DNA of 8,473 nucleotides from Propionibacterium sp. (lineage in GTDB: Bacteria > Actinomycetota > Actinomycetes > Propionibacteriales > Propionibacteriaceae): contig JAAYZP010000533.1 in the NCBI GenBank assembly GCA_012514785.1, forward strand, positions 1 through 8,473, written 5' to 3'. The notes under the pieces were generated by a model. It ran no database searches, had not been told where the DNA came from, and saw only the letters and a list, made by a program, of their open reading frames with translations. The stretch's first letter is position 1; each line of letters opens with the position of its first letter. This document shows, one piece after another, positions 1 to 6,503 of the stretch. Position numbers and translations under genes: made by a program.

Positions 1-516
1 CAGTTCGTGCCGGATGCGGAGCTCGGAGGGGGACTCGCCGGGGCTGGAGACGCAGTCGCGGAAGCCGGGTCCCACCATCAGGATGCCGTCGGGTCCGGCG
101 ACGACGGAGAGCCCGTCGTCCGCGGGGCGCACCAGGGGCGTGGCGTCGCCGTAGTGGAAGCGCAGGCGCACGTCGTGCTCGATCACCACCTCGCCCTCCA
201 GGCATTCGACGATGCGCATCAGGTCGGCCTGCTCCTCGCCGGGCGGCAGGAAGTCGGTGACCTGCGCGCGGCCGGTGGGGGAGCGCCAGATGGTGTCGAG
301 GACGAATGTGCCGGGGCGGTAGGAGCGGGACTCAACCTCGCCGTCCTCGATGCTGAGTTTCCAGCGGCCGTTGTCCTCATCGCCGAGGAGGGCGGAGAAG
401 ACGGCGGGGGAGTCGAAGCGGGGGAGGCACAACCAGTCGACGCTGCCGTCGAGCGAGACGAGTGGTGCGGTGGTCAGGTCGGCCAGGAGCGCGTAGTTCT
501 CGATCGGAGTGCTCAT
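1..516 (-). CDS. GH15 family glycosidase (trehalase/glucoamylase type), N-terminal part
   Basis: The gene starts at the right and runs off the left edge, leaving 172 codons. Residues 5-45 (IENYALLADL..., then GSVDWLCLPRFDSPAVF at 24-40) match the opening of the N-terminal beta-sandwich domain of actinobacterial GH15 proteins, which include glucoamylases and the mycobacterial-type trehalase. The following stretch (YRPGTFVLDT at 66-75, QVTDFLP at 85-91) is also typical of that domain. The catalytic (alpha/alpha)6 barrel lies outside the window, so substrate (trehalose versus maltodextrin/starch) cannot be decided. No signal peptide is visible, so a cytoplasmic enzyme is likely. The ATG at 516 is the only plausible start: an in-frame TGA lies two codons upstream (520-522). 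AGGA 7 nt before the ATG could be a ribosome site, but it is embedded in TAGGAT, which could equally be a -10 box of a leaderless promoter. It is transcribed divergently from hrpB. Confidence 0.9.
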   Translation of the reverse strand, partial: MSTPIENYALLADLTTAPLVSLDGSVDWLCLPRFDSPAVFSALLGDEDNGRWKLSIEDGEVESRSYRPGTFVLDTIWRSPTGRAQVTDFLPPGEEQADLMRIVECLEGEVVIEHDVRLRFHYGDATPLVRPADDGLSVVAGPDGILMVGPGFRDCVSSPGESPSELRIRHEL

Positions 517-522
517 CGGTCA

Positions 523-528
523 ATCCTA
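523..528 (-). promoter_or_regulatory. Candidate -10 box (TAGGAT) of the GH15 gene
   Basis: TAGGAT fits the actinobacterial TANNNT -10 pattern and ends 6 nt before the ATG, which would place the transcript start at or next to the start codon (leaderless mRNA). No convincing -35 is seen. The same bases contain AGGA, a weak Shine-Dalgarno core, so the two readings compete. Confidence 0.35.
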
Positions 529-595
529 CGAGCCGGGTAGGTCGCGGTGGTTGGACCGCGCTCCGGCTGTTCCGTCGGGGCCGGGTGCGGGGTGG

Positions 596-601
596 GATAC
601 T
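596..601 (+). promoter_or_regulatory. Weak candidate -10 box (GATACT) for hrpB
   Basis: GATACT lies 7 nt before a GTG (609-611) that is in frame with hrpB. It fails the leading T of TANNNT and has no good -35, so support is weak. If real, hrpB would start at GTG 609 on a leaderless transcript, two codons before the ATG chosen here. Confidence 0.2.
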
Positions 602-614
602 GGCCGGCGTGGTG

Positions 615-3092
615 ATGGCTGAGCTGATGGGTGCGTCCGCGTTCGCGTCGCTGCCGGTGACCGCGCACCTGGACGCGATCCGTGCGGCGCTCGCCGGGCG
701 GCGGTTGGTGGTGCAGGCGCCGCCGGGCACCGGCAAGACGACGGTGGTGCCGCCCGCGGTGGCGGATGCCGTGGGCGGCCGGGTGGTCGTGACGCAGCCG
801 CGGCGCATCGCGGCCCGCGCGGCTGCGCGCCGGCTCGCGCAGCTCACCGGCACCCGGCCGGGCGAGTACGCGGGGCACACCGTGCGCGGGGAGTCGACGA
901 CGACGCGCGCCACGCGGGTGGAGTTCGTCACCACCGGGGTGCTGCTGCGGAGGCTGCTGCGCGACCCGGAGCTCGCCGGCGTCGACGCCGTGATCCTCGA
1001 CGAGGTCCACGAGCGCCACCTCGACGACGACCTCGCGTTGGCGATGGCCACCGAGCTGGCGGAGTTGCGCGAGGACCTGGCCGTCGTCGCCATGTCAGCC
1101 ACGCTCGACGCCGAGCGCTGGGCGGGGCTGCTCGGCGGCGCTGCGATCGTGGCGGTGCCGTCGGTGCTGCACCCGCTGGAGGTGCGGTGGGCGCCGTTTC
1201 GTGGTGCCTCCTCGGATGCGCGCGGGACGAGCCGGGAGTTCCTGGACCACGTCGCCGACATCACGCGCGAGGCGGTGCGCGGGCAGCCGGAGCACTCGGC
1301 GCTGGTGTTCGTGCCGGGGGCGTGGGAGGTGGACCGGGTCGTCGGCTCGCTGTCGGACCTCGACCGCCCGGTGCTGCCCCTGCACGGTCGGCTGGAGGCG
1401 CGGCAGCAGGACGCGGCGCTGACGGATGACGGCGGGCCGCGGGTGGTCGTCGCGACGGCGGTGGCGGAGTCGTCGCTGACGGTGCCGGGGGTGCGGATCG
1501 TCGTGGATTCGTGTCTGAGCCGGGAGCCGCGCTTCGACGCCGGGCGCGGCGTGTCGGGGCTGGTGACGGTGCGCAGCTCGCAGGCGTCCGCGACGCAGCG
1601 CGCGGGCCGGGCGGCGCGGCTGGGGCCCGGGCTCGCGGTGCGGGCGATGGCGGCCGACGACTGGGCCGCGATGGACGCCGACTCCACGCCCGAGGTGGTG
1701 CACGCCGACCTCACCGGGGCGCTGCTCATGCTCGCCGCGTGGGGGTCACCACGGGGTGAGGGGATGGCCCTGCCGTCGCCGCTGCCGGTGGCCGGGGTGG
1801 AGCGGGCGGAGGAGGAGCTGCGCGCGTTGGTGCTCGTCGACGACGACGGGCGGATCACGGCGCGGGGCCGGGAGGTCGTGGCGATCCCGGCCGAGCCGCG
1901 GCTGGCAGCGGCGTTGTTGGGTGGCGCGTCGCGGGTGGGGGCACGGCGGGCGGCGGAGGTCGTCGCGCTGCTGGCGGCGGACGACATCGGCGGCGACGAC
2001 CTCGCCTTCGAGCTGTCCCGCATCCGCACGGCGCGCACGCCGGCGGCGAAGCGGTGGCGCGAGGAGTCGAGGCGGCTGGAGCGGTTGGCGCCCGGCGGTG
2101 GGAGTGTGGCGGGGGTTGACGACGAGTCGGCGCTGGCGTGGATCGTCGCGGCGGCGCGCCCGGGCTGGATCAGCCGCCGGCGGTCGGACGGGAGCTACAC
2201 GAGCGCGTCGGGGACGGGCTTCACGTTGCCGCGCGGTTCGCGGCTGGGTGGGGAGTGGCTGGCGGTGTGGGAGTCGCAGCGGTCGGCGGCCGGCGCGGAC
2301 TCGCTGATCCGGGCGGCGGTGCCGCTGGACGAGGCGACGGCGCTGGAGGCGGGCGAGGGTTTGCTGGATGAGGACGTCGAGGTGGCCTGGCGCGACGGTC
2401 GGGCCCGTGCGGTCGCGAGCAGACGGCTGGGGGCGATCACGCTGGCGTCGACCCCGGTGCGGGCCGACCGGGCGCGGGCCGAGGAGGCGATCCGGGCAGC
2501 GATCGATCGCGACGGCGTGGGTGCGGTGTTCGGGTGGGGCGAGTCCGCGTCGACGCTGCGGCGTCGGCTCGGGGTGCTGCACCGGAGCTTGGGGGAGCCG
2601 TGGCCGGCCGTCGACGACGCCTCGCTGGCGGCGCGGCTGGACGAATGGCTGGGCCCGGAGATCCTGGAGGTGGCGGAGGGGAAGCGGTCGCCGTCGCTGA
2701 CGGCTCCGCTGCGGCGGTTGGTGCCGTGGCAGGAGGCGGGTCGGCTGGACGAGCTCGCGCCCGAACGGATCACGGTGCCGACGGGGTCCGCGATCCAGCT
2801 CGACTACCCGGAGGTGGGCAGCGACGCGCCGGTGGTGCTGGCGGTGAAGTTGCAGGAGTGCTTCGGCTGGACGGCGACCCCGACGATCTGCGACGGCCGC
2901 GAGCGGATCCTGCTGCACCTGCTCTCGCCCGCGGCCCGCCCGCTGGCAGTGACCGACGACCTCGCCAGCTTCTGGGCGAACGCCTACCCGTCGGTGCGCG
3001 CCGAGAACCGCGGCCGCTACGCGAAGCACCCCTGGCCGGCGGACCCGCTGACGGCCAAGCCGATGCGCGGCACGACGAAGTCCGGCCGCTGA
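615..3092 (+). CDS. hrpB: ATP-dependent RNA helicase HrpB (DEAH/RHA family)
   Basis: This is an 825-residue superfamily 2 DEAH/RHA helicase, close to the usual bacterial HrpB length of about 800-840. Motifs appear in order: Walker A APPGTGKTT (35-43), TQPRR (60-64), DEVH box (129-132, a DEAH variant), SAT (161-163), motif V TAVAESSLT (281-289) and motif VI QRAGRAAR (328-335). The C-terminal HrpB-specific domain ends with RYAKHPWPADPLT (801-813), close to the family signature and separating HrpB from HrpA. It is cytoplasmic and ATP-driven; the exact RNA substrate of HrpB is poorly defined in general. The frame stays open upstream to 462, but homology begins only around LPVTAHLDAIRAAL (13-26). 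ATG 615 was therefore chosen; GTG 609, GTG 612 and ATG 627 are alternatives and none has a good ribosome site. It is divergent from the GH15 gene. A large open frame antisense to it (about 377-2038) is a GC-rich shadow. Confidence 0.95.
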   Translation: MAELMGASAFASLPVTAHLDAIRAALAGRRLVVQAPPGTGKTTVVPPAVADAVGGRVVVTQPRRIAARAAARRLAQLTGTRPGEYAGHTVRGESTTTRATRVEFVTTGVLLRRLLRDPELAGVDAVILDEVHERHLDDDLALAMATELAELREDLAVVAMSATLDAERWAGLLGGAAIVAVPSVLHPLEVRWAPFRGASSDARGTSREFLDHVADITREAVRGQPEHSALVFVPGAWEVDRVVGSLSDLDRPVLPLHGRLEARQQDAALTDDGGPRVVVATAVAESSLTVPGVRIVVDSCLSREPRFDAGRGVSGLVTVRSSQASATQRAGRAARLGPGLAVRAMAADDWAAMDADSTPEVVHADLTGALLMLAAWGSPRGEGMALPSPLPVAGVERAEEELRALVLVDDDGRITARGREVVAIPAEPRLAAALLGGASRVGARRAAEVVALLAADDIGGDDLAFELSRIRTARTPAAKRWREESRRLERLAPGGGSVAGVDDESALAWIVAAARPGWISRRRSDGSYTSASGTGFTLPRGSRLGGEWLAVWESQRSAAGADSLIRAAVPLDEATALEAGEGLLDEDVEVAWRDGRARAVASRRLGAITLASTPVRADRARAEEAIRAAIDRDGVGAVFGWGESASTLRRRLGVLHRSLGEPWPAVDDASLAARLDEWLGPEILEVAEGKRSPSLTAPLRRLVPWQEAGRLDELAPERITVPTGSAIQLDYPEVGSDAPVVLAVKLQECFGWTATPTICDGRERILLHLLSPAARPLAVTDDLASFWANAYPSVRAENRGRYAKHPWPADPLTAKPMRGTTKSGR

Positions 3093-3125
3093 CAGGCCGG
3101 GCCCCCGCGAGGGCTGAGTGCTTGA

Positions 3126-3170
3126 TGGTTGAGCCGTCGCCGCGACGGAGGAGCTGCGACGTGGCGGTCC
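3126..3170 (+). repeat. Hairpin element 1
   Basis: Left end TGGTTGAGC (3126-3134), stem CGTCGC (3135-3140), 15-nt loop CGCGACGGAGGAGCT (3141-3155) and perfectly complementary stem GCGACG (3156-3161), followed by a degenerate right end TGGCGGTCC. The loop matches that of element 3 at 14 of 15 positions although the stems differ. Confidence 0.75.
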
Positions 3171-3171
3171 C

Positions 3172-3220
3172 TGAGCTCGCGAGTGAGGGACGAACTCGCG
3201 ATGGTCGAAGGGTCGAAACC
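3172..3220 (+). repeat. Hairpin element 2
   Basis: Shortened left end TGAGC (3172-3176), stem TCGCG (3177-3181), 15-nt loop (3182-3196), stem CGCGA (3197-3201) and right end TGGTCGAA (3202-3209), then a second copy of the right end, GGTCGAAACC (3211-3220). AGT and ACT at the loop ends can extend the stem to 8 perfect pairs. Confidence 0.75.
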
Positions 3221-3275
3221 ATCCCGGACTTGCGCAGGGACTAGGTTCCAGCGGTCGCTGAAGTTGGTTTCGACC
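3211..3275. repeat. 65-bp unit, copy A, with perfect 11-bp terminal inverted repeats
   Basis: GGTCGAAACCA (3211-3221) is the exact reverse complement of TGGTTTCGACC (3265-3275), around a 43-nt core. Over 64 aligned positions it differs from copy B at 7. The 11-bp ends are the right ends of the hairpin elements on either side. Confidence 0.8.
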
Positions 3276-3310
3276 ATCGCCAGCTCCTTCGTCGCGGGCG
3301 AGCTCAACCA
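3266..3310 (-). repeat. Hairpin element 3, opposite orientation
   Basis: Read on the minus strand: left end TGGTTGAGC (3310-3302), stem TCGCC (3301-3297), 15-nt loop CGCGACGAAGGAGCT (3296-3282), stem GGCGA (3281-3277), full right end TGGTCGAAACC (3276-3266). This is one of the two most complete copies. Confidence 0.8.
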
Positions 3311-3325
3311 GCGAGTGGTGCTTGA

Positions 3326-3365
3326 TGGTTGAGCAGCGAGCGCCAGCGAGCGTCCGTCGAAACCA
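3326..3365 (+). repeat. Repeat element 4, no internal hairpin
   Basis: Left end TGGTTGAGC (3326-3334) and right end TCGAAACCA (3357-3365) are intact. The inside is instead a direct repeat of CAGCGAGCG (3334-3342 and 3344-3352), with no complementary stem. It is a different subtype using the same ends. Confidence 0.7.
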
Positions 3366-3419
3366 CCCCGGACTTGTGCAGGGACCAGGATCCAGCAGGC
3401 GCTGAGGTTGGTTTCGACC
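3355..3419. repeat. 65-bp unit, copy B
   Basis: It has the same layout as copy A: GTCGAAACCA (3356-3365) and TGGTTTCGACC (3409-3419) around a 43-nt core (3366-3408). Identity to copy A is 57 of 64 positions, so the core is conserved and not a random spacer. Confidence 0.8.
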
Positions 3420-3430
3420 CTTCAACCATC
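3410..3430 (-). repeat. Short repeat element 5 (ends only)
   Basis: On the minus strand this reads TGGTTGAAGGGTCGAAACC (3428-3410): left and right ends almost fused, with no stem or loop. It resembles the tail of element 2 (TGGTCGAAGGGTCGAAACCA, 3202-3221). Confidence 0.65.
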
Positions 3431-3443
3431 TGGTGGCACTAGA

Positions 3444-3490
3444 TGGTTGAGCTCACGGCGCGAGGAACGAGCTCCGTGATGGTCGAAACC
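3444..3490 (+). repeat. Hairpin element 6
   Basis: Left end TGGTTGAGC (3444-3452), stem TCACGG (3453-3458), 15-nt loop CGCGAGGAACGAGCT (3459-3473), stem CCGTGA (3474-3479), right end TGGTCGAAACC (3480-3490). It is a complete copy. The following bases (CCCCAAAC...GCAG...) may be a degenerate third copy of the 43-nt core. Confidence 0.8.
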
Positions 3491-3533
3491 GCCCCAAACA
3501 GCCGCAGAAAACTGGCAATAAAGCTTCGATAAA

Positions 3534-3572
3534 ATAGCTAGTCATCTATGAAATGACCCACATCTGAGCTAT
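3534..3572. promoter_or_regulatory. Nested inverted repeats over the HNH gene promoter (operator candidate)
   Basis: ATAGCT (3534-3539) is complementary to AGCTAT (3567-3572), and inside it GTCAT (3541-3545) to ATGAC (3553-3557). The right arm of the outer pair overlaps the TATAAT box, and the inner pair lies where a -35 would be. A regulator bound here would block transcription; this is inference from position only. Confidence 0.4.
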
Positions 3573-3575
3573 AAT
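3570..3575 (+). promoter_or_regulatory. -10 box TATAAT of the HNH gene, probably leaderless
   Basis: A perfect TATAAT ends 7 nt before the ATG at 3583, so transcription should begin at or within a base of the start codon. There is no Shine-Dalgarno sequence in the 7 nt between (AAGAGAC). No good -35 hexamer is seen at 16-18 bp spacing. Confidence 0.65.
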
Positions 3576-3582
3576 AAGAGAC

Positions 3583-4968
3583 ATGGAAACCACCACTGTC
3601 GCAGCCGCCGAACGGCTCCGTTCCGCGCTCGTCGGGGAGCGTGCTGCGGAGGCGGCGAAGCTGGAGGCACTGGTGGATCTGGCCGTCGAGTACCGGGTCT
3701 CGGATAGCTCGGGTGAGTTCGCCACGATCCTGCCCGAGCTCACCGAGAAACTCCTCCCCGTCGGGGGCGACGGCTGCCCCCTCATCTCCGAGTTCTTTAC
3801 CCACGAACTCGCCGCACTGCTCGGCGTCTCCGTCCACTCCGCGACGAAGCACCTCCACCGCGCCTTGAATCTCCGCTTCCGCCACCCCGTCCTCTGGACC
3901 GCCGTCCAGGACCTGGAAGTCGTGGCCTGGGTCGCTTTGGAGGTGGCGAAGCGCTGCGACGACCTCCCCGCCCCGGACGCGCTGGCCGTCACCGACAAGT
4001 GGATGGAGCGCCAACACGAGCTCGGTCCCGGTGACGCCCTGGATCTGGCGGACACGCTGATCGCGAAGCAGCGCCCGGACCTGGTGCGGGAGAAGGAACG
4101 CAAGCAGCTCAAGGCCCGCTTCGTCGACGTCGGCCGCTACCGCCACGGCGTGATGCAGCTCTACGGCCAGCTGGACGTCCTCGACGCCAAGTACTTCGAC
4201 GCTGCACTGCTGCAGATCGCCGAACTGCTGGCCGAGTTCGAACCCTCCGACGAGGAAGAAACCGTCGGAGAGCTGAAGGCCCGCGCGGTGGGCTATTTGG
4301 CGAACCCGGCGCGGGCATTGGCGTTGCTGCAGCGGGCGGCGCAGCAGCCGCTGTTCGACGGCACCCCGGAGGCACATGGTGACGGGCTCCCCGACGACGA
4401 AGAACATGACCCCGCCTCGGAGCACCCCGCCGCGAACCCGGCCTGCACCGGACACACCTGCGGCAGCGTGGAGGTGGACCCCGAGGCGTTGTTGCCGAAG
4501 GTCACCGTCGTGGTCCACATCGACCCCGACTCCCTAATCACCGGCGTCGCCCGCATCGCCCAAGCAGGCGTGGTGTCGCTGGAGACCCTCGAATGTCTGC
4601 TCCGCGGGAGACAGGTCGTCGTGCAGCCCGTGATCGACCTGCCGCGGATGAAACCCGAGGAGCGCTACCACCCCTCCCGCGCGCTGCGCGAAGCGGTGCA
4701 GTTCACCTGGGGCCACGCAGAAGCATTCCCCTTCTCCTCCCGCCCTGCTGCGAGGATGGACGTCGACCACATCCGCTCCTACCTCGGCACGGATCCCGAA
4801 CACTTCACCCACCTTGGTAACCTCGCCCCGCTGGGCCGCCGCGCACACCGCGCGAAGACGGCCGGCTACTGGCACGCCGAGCCCGTCGCACCGGGCACGA
4901 TTCGGTGGCGCAGCCCGCTCGGCTACCGGTACGAAGTCTCCGCCGCCGGCACCCGACGCCTCGAATAG
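3583..4968 (+). CDS. DUF222 / HNH endonuclease-like protein (13E12 family)
   Basis: A 461-residue protein with a long helical DUF222 region (about 30-330; for example LLGVSVHSATKHLHRALNLR), then a beta-rich link and a C-terminal HNH nuclease motif. The nuclease residues are D395-H396 (MDVDHIRSY), N413 (GNLAPL) and H422 (RRAHRAKT). The tail IRWRSPLGYRYEV is typical of the family. It lacks the zinc-binding cysteine pairs of many HNH proteins. These proteins are named after the M. tuberculosis 13E12 repeats and are often multicopy in actinobacteria; their biological role is not established, and DNA cleavage is inferred from the motif. Start: ATG 3583 sits 7 nt after a perfect TATAAT. It lies just downstream of the repeat array and converges on the GH20 gene, with 11 bp between the two stop codons. 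It looks like an accessory gene between housekeeping genes. Confidence 0.9.
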   Translation: METTTVAAAERLRSALVGERAAEAAKLEALVDLAVEYRVSDSSGEFATILPELTEKLLPVGGDGCPLISEFFTHELAALLGVSVHSATKHLHRALNLRFRHPVLWTAVQDLEVVAWVALEVAKRCDDLPAPDALAVTDKWMERQHELGPGDALDLADTLIAKQRPDLVREKERKQLKARFVDVGRYRHGVMQLYGQLDVLDAKYFDAALLQIAELLAEFEPSDEEETVGELKARAVGYLANPARALALLQRAAQQPLFDGTPEAHGDGLPDDEEHDPASEHPAANPACTGHTCGSVEVDPEALLPKVTVVVHIDPDSLITGVARIAQAGVVSLETLECLLRGRQVVVQPVIDLPRMKPEERYHPSRALREAVQFTWGHAEAFPFSSRPAARMDVDHIRSYLGTDPEHFTHLGNLAPLGRRAHRAKTAGYWHAEPVAPGTIRWRSPLGYRYEVSAAGTRRLE

Positions 4969-4979
4969 CCGAGACGACC

Positions 4980-6503
4980 TCAGTCGAAGCGCCGCCAGTT
5001 GATCCCCATCGCGGTCAGGCGCGCCGTCGGCACAGCGAGATCCTCCGGGCCCCAGCCCACCTTCGGCATGCCCGCCCACAGCTGCTCCGCCACGAGCGCG
5101 CCGCGCGGGAACCCGAAGTACTCCACCGTCGCGCCGGTTCGCAGATACTCCGACCACAGCTGGAACTGCCCGCCCAGCAGCCGCGGCGAGTCCAGCCCGT
5201 CCCAGATCCGGTGATAGGCGGCGACGTCGTCCAGCGTCGTCGGGGCGACGATCGAGATCGGCTCGTGCTCGCCGGTGGACTCCCCGTAGTCGAAGTAGGT
5301 GTGCGCATACGGCGCGGCGATGGTGTCGAAGCCCGCCTCGACCGCACGCTGCACGAACTGCGCATCGCGCCACACCATGACCGTCACGCCCTCGGGCGCG
5401 CCGTGCTCCAGCACCTCGTCCCAGACGACCACCCGGCGCCCCGCGTCGAGCACGCGGCGGCACACGATGTCCTCGAACCACGCCTGCGCCCCGGCCGCGG
5501 TGGTGATGCCGAGCTCGTCGAGGCACGCCTTCGTCGGCGGGTGGGAGAACCAGTGGTCGCCGGGCGCCTCGTCGCCGCCCAGGTGGATGGGGGAGTCGGG
5601 GAAGAGCTCGAGGACGGTGTCGATGACGGTCTCGCAGAAGCGGATCGCCTCGTCGGTGAGGTTCATCACGTGGTGCGAGATCCCGAACGCGACGCGCGGG
5701 TGACGCACGTGGTCGCACGACGCCAGCTCCGGGTAGGCGGCGATCGCGGCCTCCATGTGGCCCGGCATGTCGACCTCGGGCATCACTGTGATGCCGAGCT
5801 GCCGCGCGCGCTCGACGATCGCCCGGATGTCGCCGACGGTGTACGCCCCGCCGTGCGGGATGCCGTCGTGCTCGTCGACGTCCTGCCCGCGGACGGGGTC
5901 CGGCTCGGGCTGGTGTCCGCGGATCGTGCCGGGGCGCCAGGCGCCGACGTCGGTCAGCCGCGGGTAGCCGGGCACGGGCAGGCGCCAGCCCTGGTCGTCG
6001 GTGAGGTGGAGATGGAGCAGGTTCAGCTTGTGGAGTGCCATCACGTCGAGCCAGCGCAGCACGAACTCCACCGGCAGGAAGTGGCGGGCGACGTCGAGGT
6101 GTGAACCGCGCCAGCTGAACCGGGGCGCGTCCTCGACCGTCACCCTCGGCCACGCCAACTCCTCCGGCTGCAGCGGGCCGGGACCGAACACCGGCACCGG
6201 CAGCAGCTGCAGCAGGGTCTGGATCGCCCAACCCGCGCCCTGCCGGTCCGCGGCGACGACGTCGATGCGATCGCGGATGTCGAGCCGGTAGCCCTCCTTC
6301 GGCAGCGCGTCGTCGAACCGGATCCGCAGGAACGCGTCCTGCTCCTGGGCGACGCGGCGGAACGACGTCGCGGGCGCGAGCCGCTCCTGCAGAACGGAGA
6401 CGGCATCCACGCCGTCGGCGTCGGTGTGCCAGGTGAGTGGGGCGGGGAGTGGGAGGGTGCCGTCGGAGTACTCGACGCGCTGGGGCGTGGGGAGGAGGGT
6501 CAT
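4980..6503 (-). CDS. GH20 beta-N-acetylhexosaminidase, cytoplasmic
   Basis: A 507-residue exo-acting enzyme that removes terminal beta-linked GlcNAc or GalNAc by substrate-assisted catalysis. Residues 1-125 form the GH20b accessory domain (LLPTPQRVEY at 3-12). The catalytic barrel follows: WRGSHLDVARHF (131-142), HLHLTDDQGWR (164-174), MPEVDMPGH (241-249) and the catalytic Asp-Glu pair D311-E312 in HLGGDEA (307-313). The late motifs VVVWDEVLE and GGQFQLWSEY are also kept, so it should be active. There is no signal peptide or membrane segment, unlike many secreted chitin-degrading GH20 enzymes. It therefore probably acts on imported chitobiose-like sugars or cell-wall fragments (inference). 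Its ATG overlaps the stop of the upstream gene by 4 bp (ATGA), and AGGA lies 7 nt upstream, so translation is likely coupled and both genes share a transcript. Confidence 0.93.
   Translation of the reverse strand: MTLLPTPQRVEYSDGTLPLPAPLTWHTDADGVDAVSVLQERLAPATSFRRVAQEQDAFLRIRFDDALPKEGYRLDIRDRIDVVAADRQGAGWAIQTLLQLLPVPVFGPGPLQPEELAWPRVTVEDAPRFSWRGSHLDVARHFLPVEFVLRWLDVMALHKLNLLHLHLTDDQGWRLPVPGYPRLTDVGAWRPGTIRGHQPEPDPVRGQDVDEHDGIPHGGAYTVGDIRAIVERARQLGITVMPEVDMPGHMEAAIAAYPELASCDHVRHPRVAFGISHHVMNLTDEAIRFCETVIDTVLELFPDSPIHLGGDEAPGDHWFSHPPTKACLDELGITTAAGAQAWFEDIVCRRVLDAGRRVVVWDEVLEHGAPEGVTVMVWRDAQFVQRAVEAGFDTIAAPYAHTYFDYGESTGEHEPISIVAPTTLDDVAAYHRIWDGLDSPRLLGGQFQLWSEYLRTGATVEYFGFPRGALVAEQLWAGMPKVGWGPEDLAVPTARLTAMGINWRRFD

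Larger units (their letters stand above)
3119..3490. repeat. Ordered array of hairpin-forming intergenic repeats (REP/BIME-like)
   Basis: Repeat ends of two kinds recur: a left end TGGTTGAGC and a right end (TGG)TCGAAACC, in alternating orientation. Left ends on the plus strand are at 3126, 3326 and 3444; on the minus strand at 3302-3310 (GCTCAACCA) and, shortened, at 3421-3428. Neighbouring right ends face each other across 43 nt (3222-3264 and 3366-3408), and neighbouring left ends across 15 nt (3311-3325 and 3429-3443). The 17-mer starting GTGCTTGATGG at 3119 recurs exactly 200 bp later at 3319. From memory, TGGTTGAGC...GTCGAAACC repeats are widespread between genes in high-GC actinobacteria; this cannot be confirmed here. 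Confidence 0.85.
3093..3582. other. Gene-free region: repeat array, then AT-rich promoter
   Basis: This is the longest non-coding stretch in the window. No reading frame in it looks like a protein. Positions 3119-3490 are filled by ordered hairpin repeats, listed separately. Positions 3508-3582 are markedly A/T-rich compared with everything around them and carry the promoter of the HNH gene. Directly after the hrpB stop, GCCC/GGGC (3101-3114) can form only a 4-bp stem without a T tract, so no convincing hrpB terminator is seen unless the repeats themselves serve as one. Confidence 0.8.

Noticed and set aside
377..2038. Long minus-strand open frame antisense to hrpB (553 codons)
   Set aside because: Composition is Ser/Arg/Pro/Thr/Ala-rich, as expected for an antisense frame of GC-rich DNA, with no domain. 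The plus-strand HrpB has every helicase motif.
3093..3118. Intrinsic terminator after hrpB
   Set aside because: Only a 4-bp GCCC/GGGC stem and no T tract.
3119..3490. CRISPR array
   Set aside because: Repeats alternate in orientation, the intervals are conserved rather than unique, and no cas gene is near.
3126..3490. Integron attC-like sites, because TGGTTGAGC contains GTTRRRY
   Set aside because: The opposite end (GTCGAAACC) does not fit RYYYAAC, no integrase gene is present, and no gene cassettes lie between the elements.
3583..4968. HNH gene as a group I intron or intein homing endonuclease
   Set aside because: It is a free-standing gene with its own promoter between other genes, with no split host gene or intein splice motifs. 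The DUF222 region marks it as 13E12 family.
3093..4979. Insertion sequence or prophage carrying the repeats and HNH gene
   Set aside because: No transposase or integrase, no tRNA, and no target-site duplication that I can see around the segment.
4534..6231. Minus-strand open frame of 565 codons overlapping the GH20 gene in another frame
   Set aside because: Arg/Ala/Pro-rich out-of-frame shadow. The GH20 frame carries the catalytic motifs.
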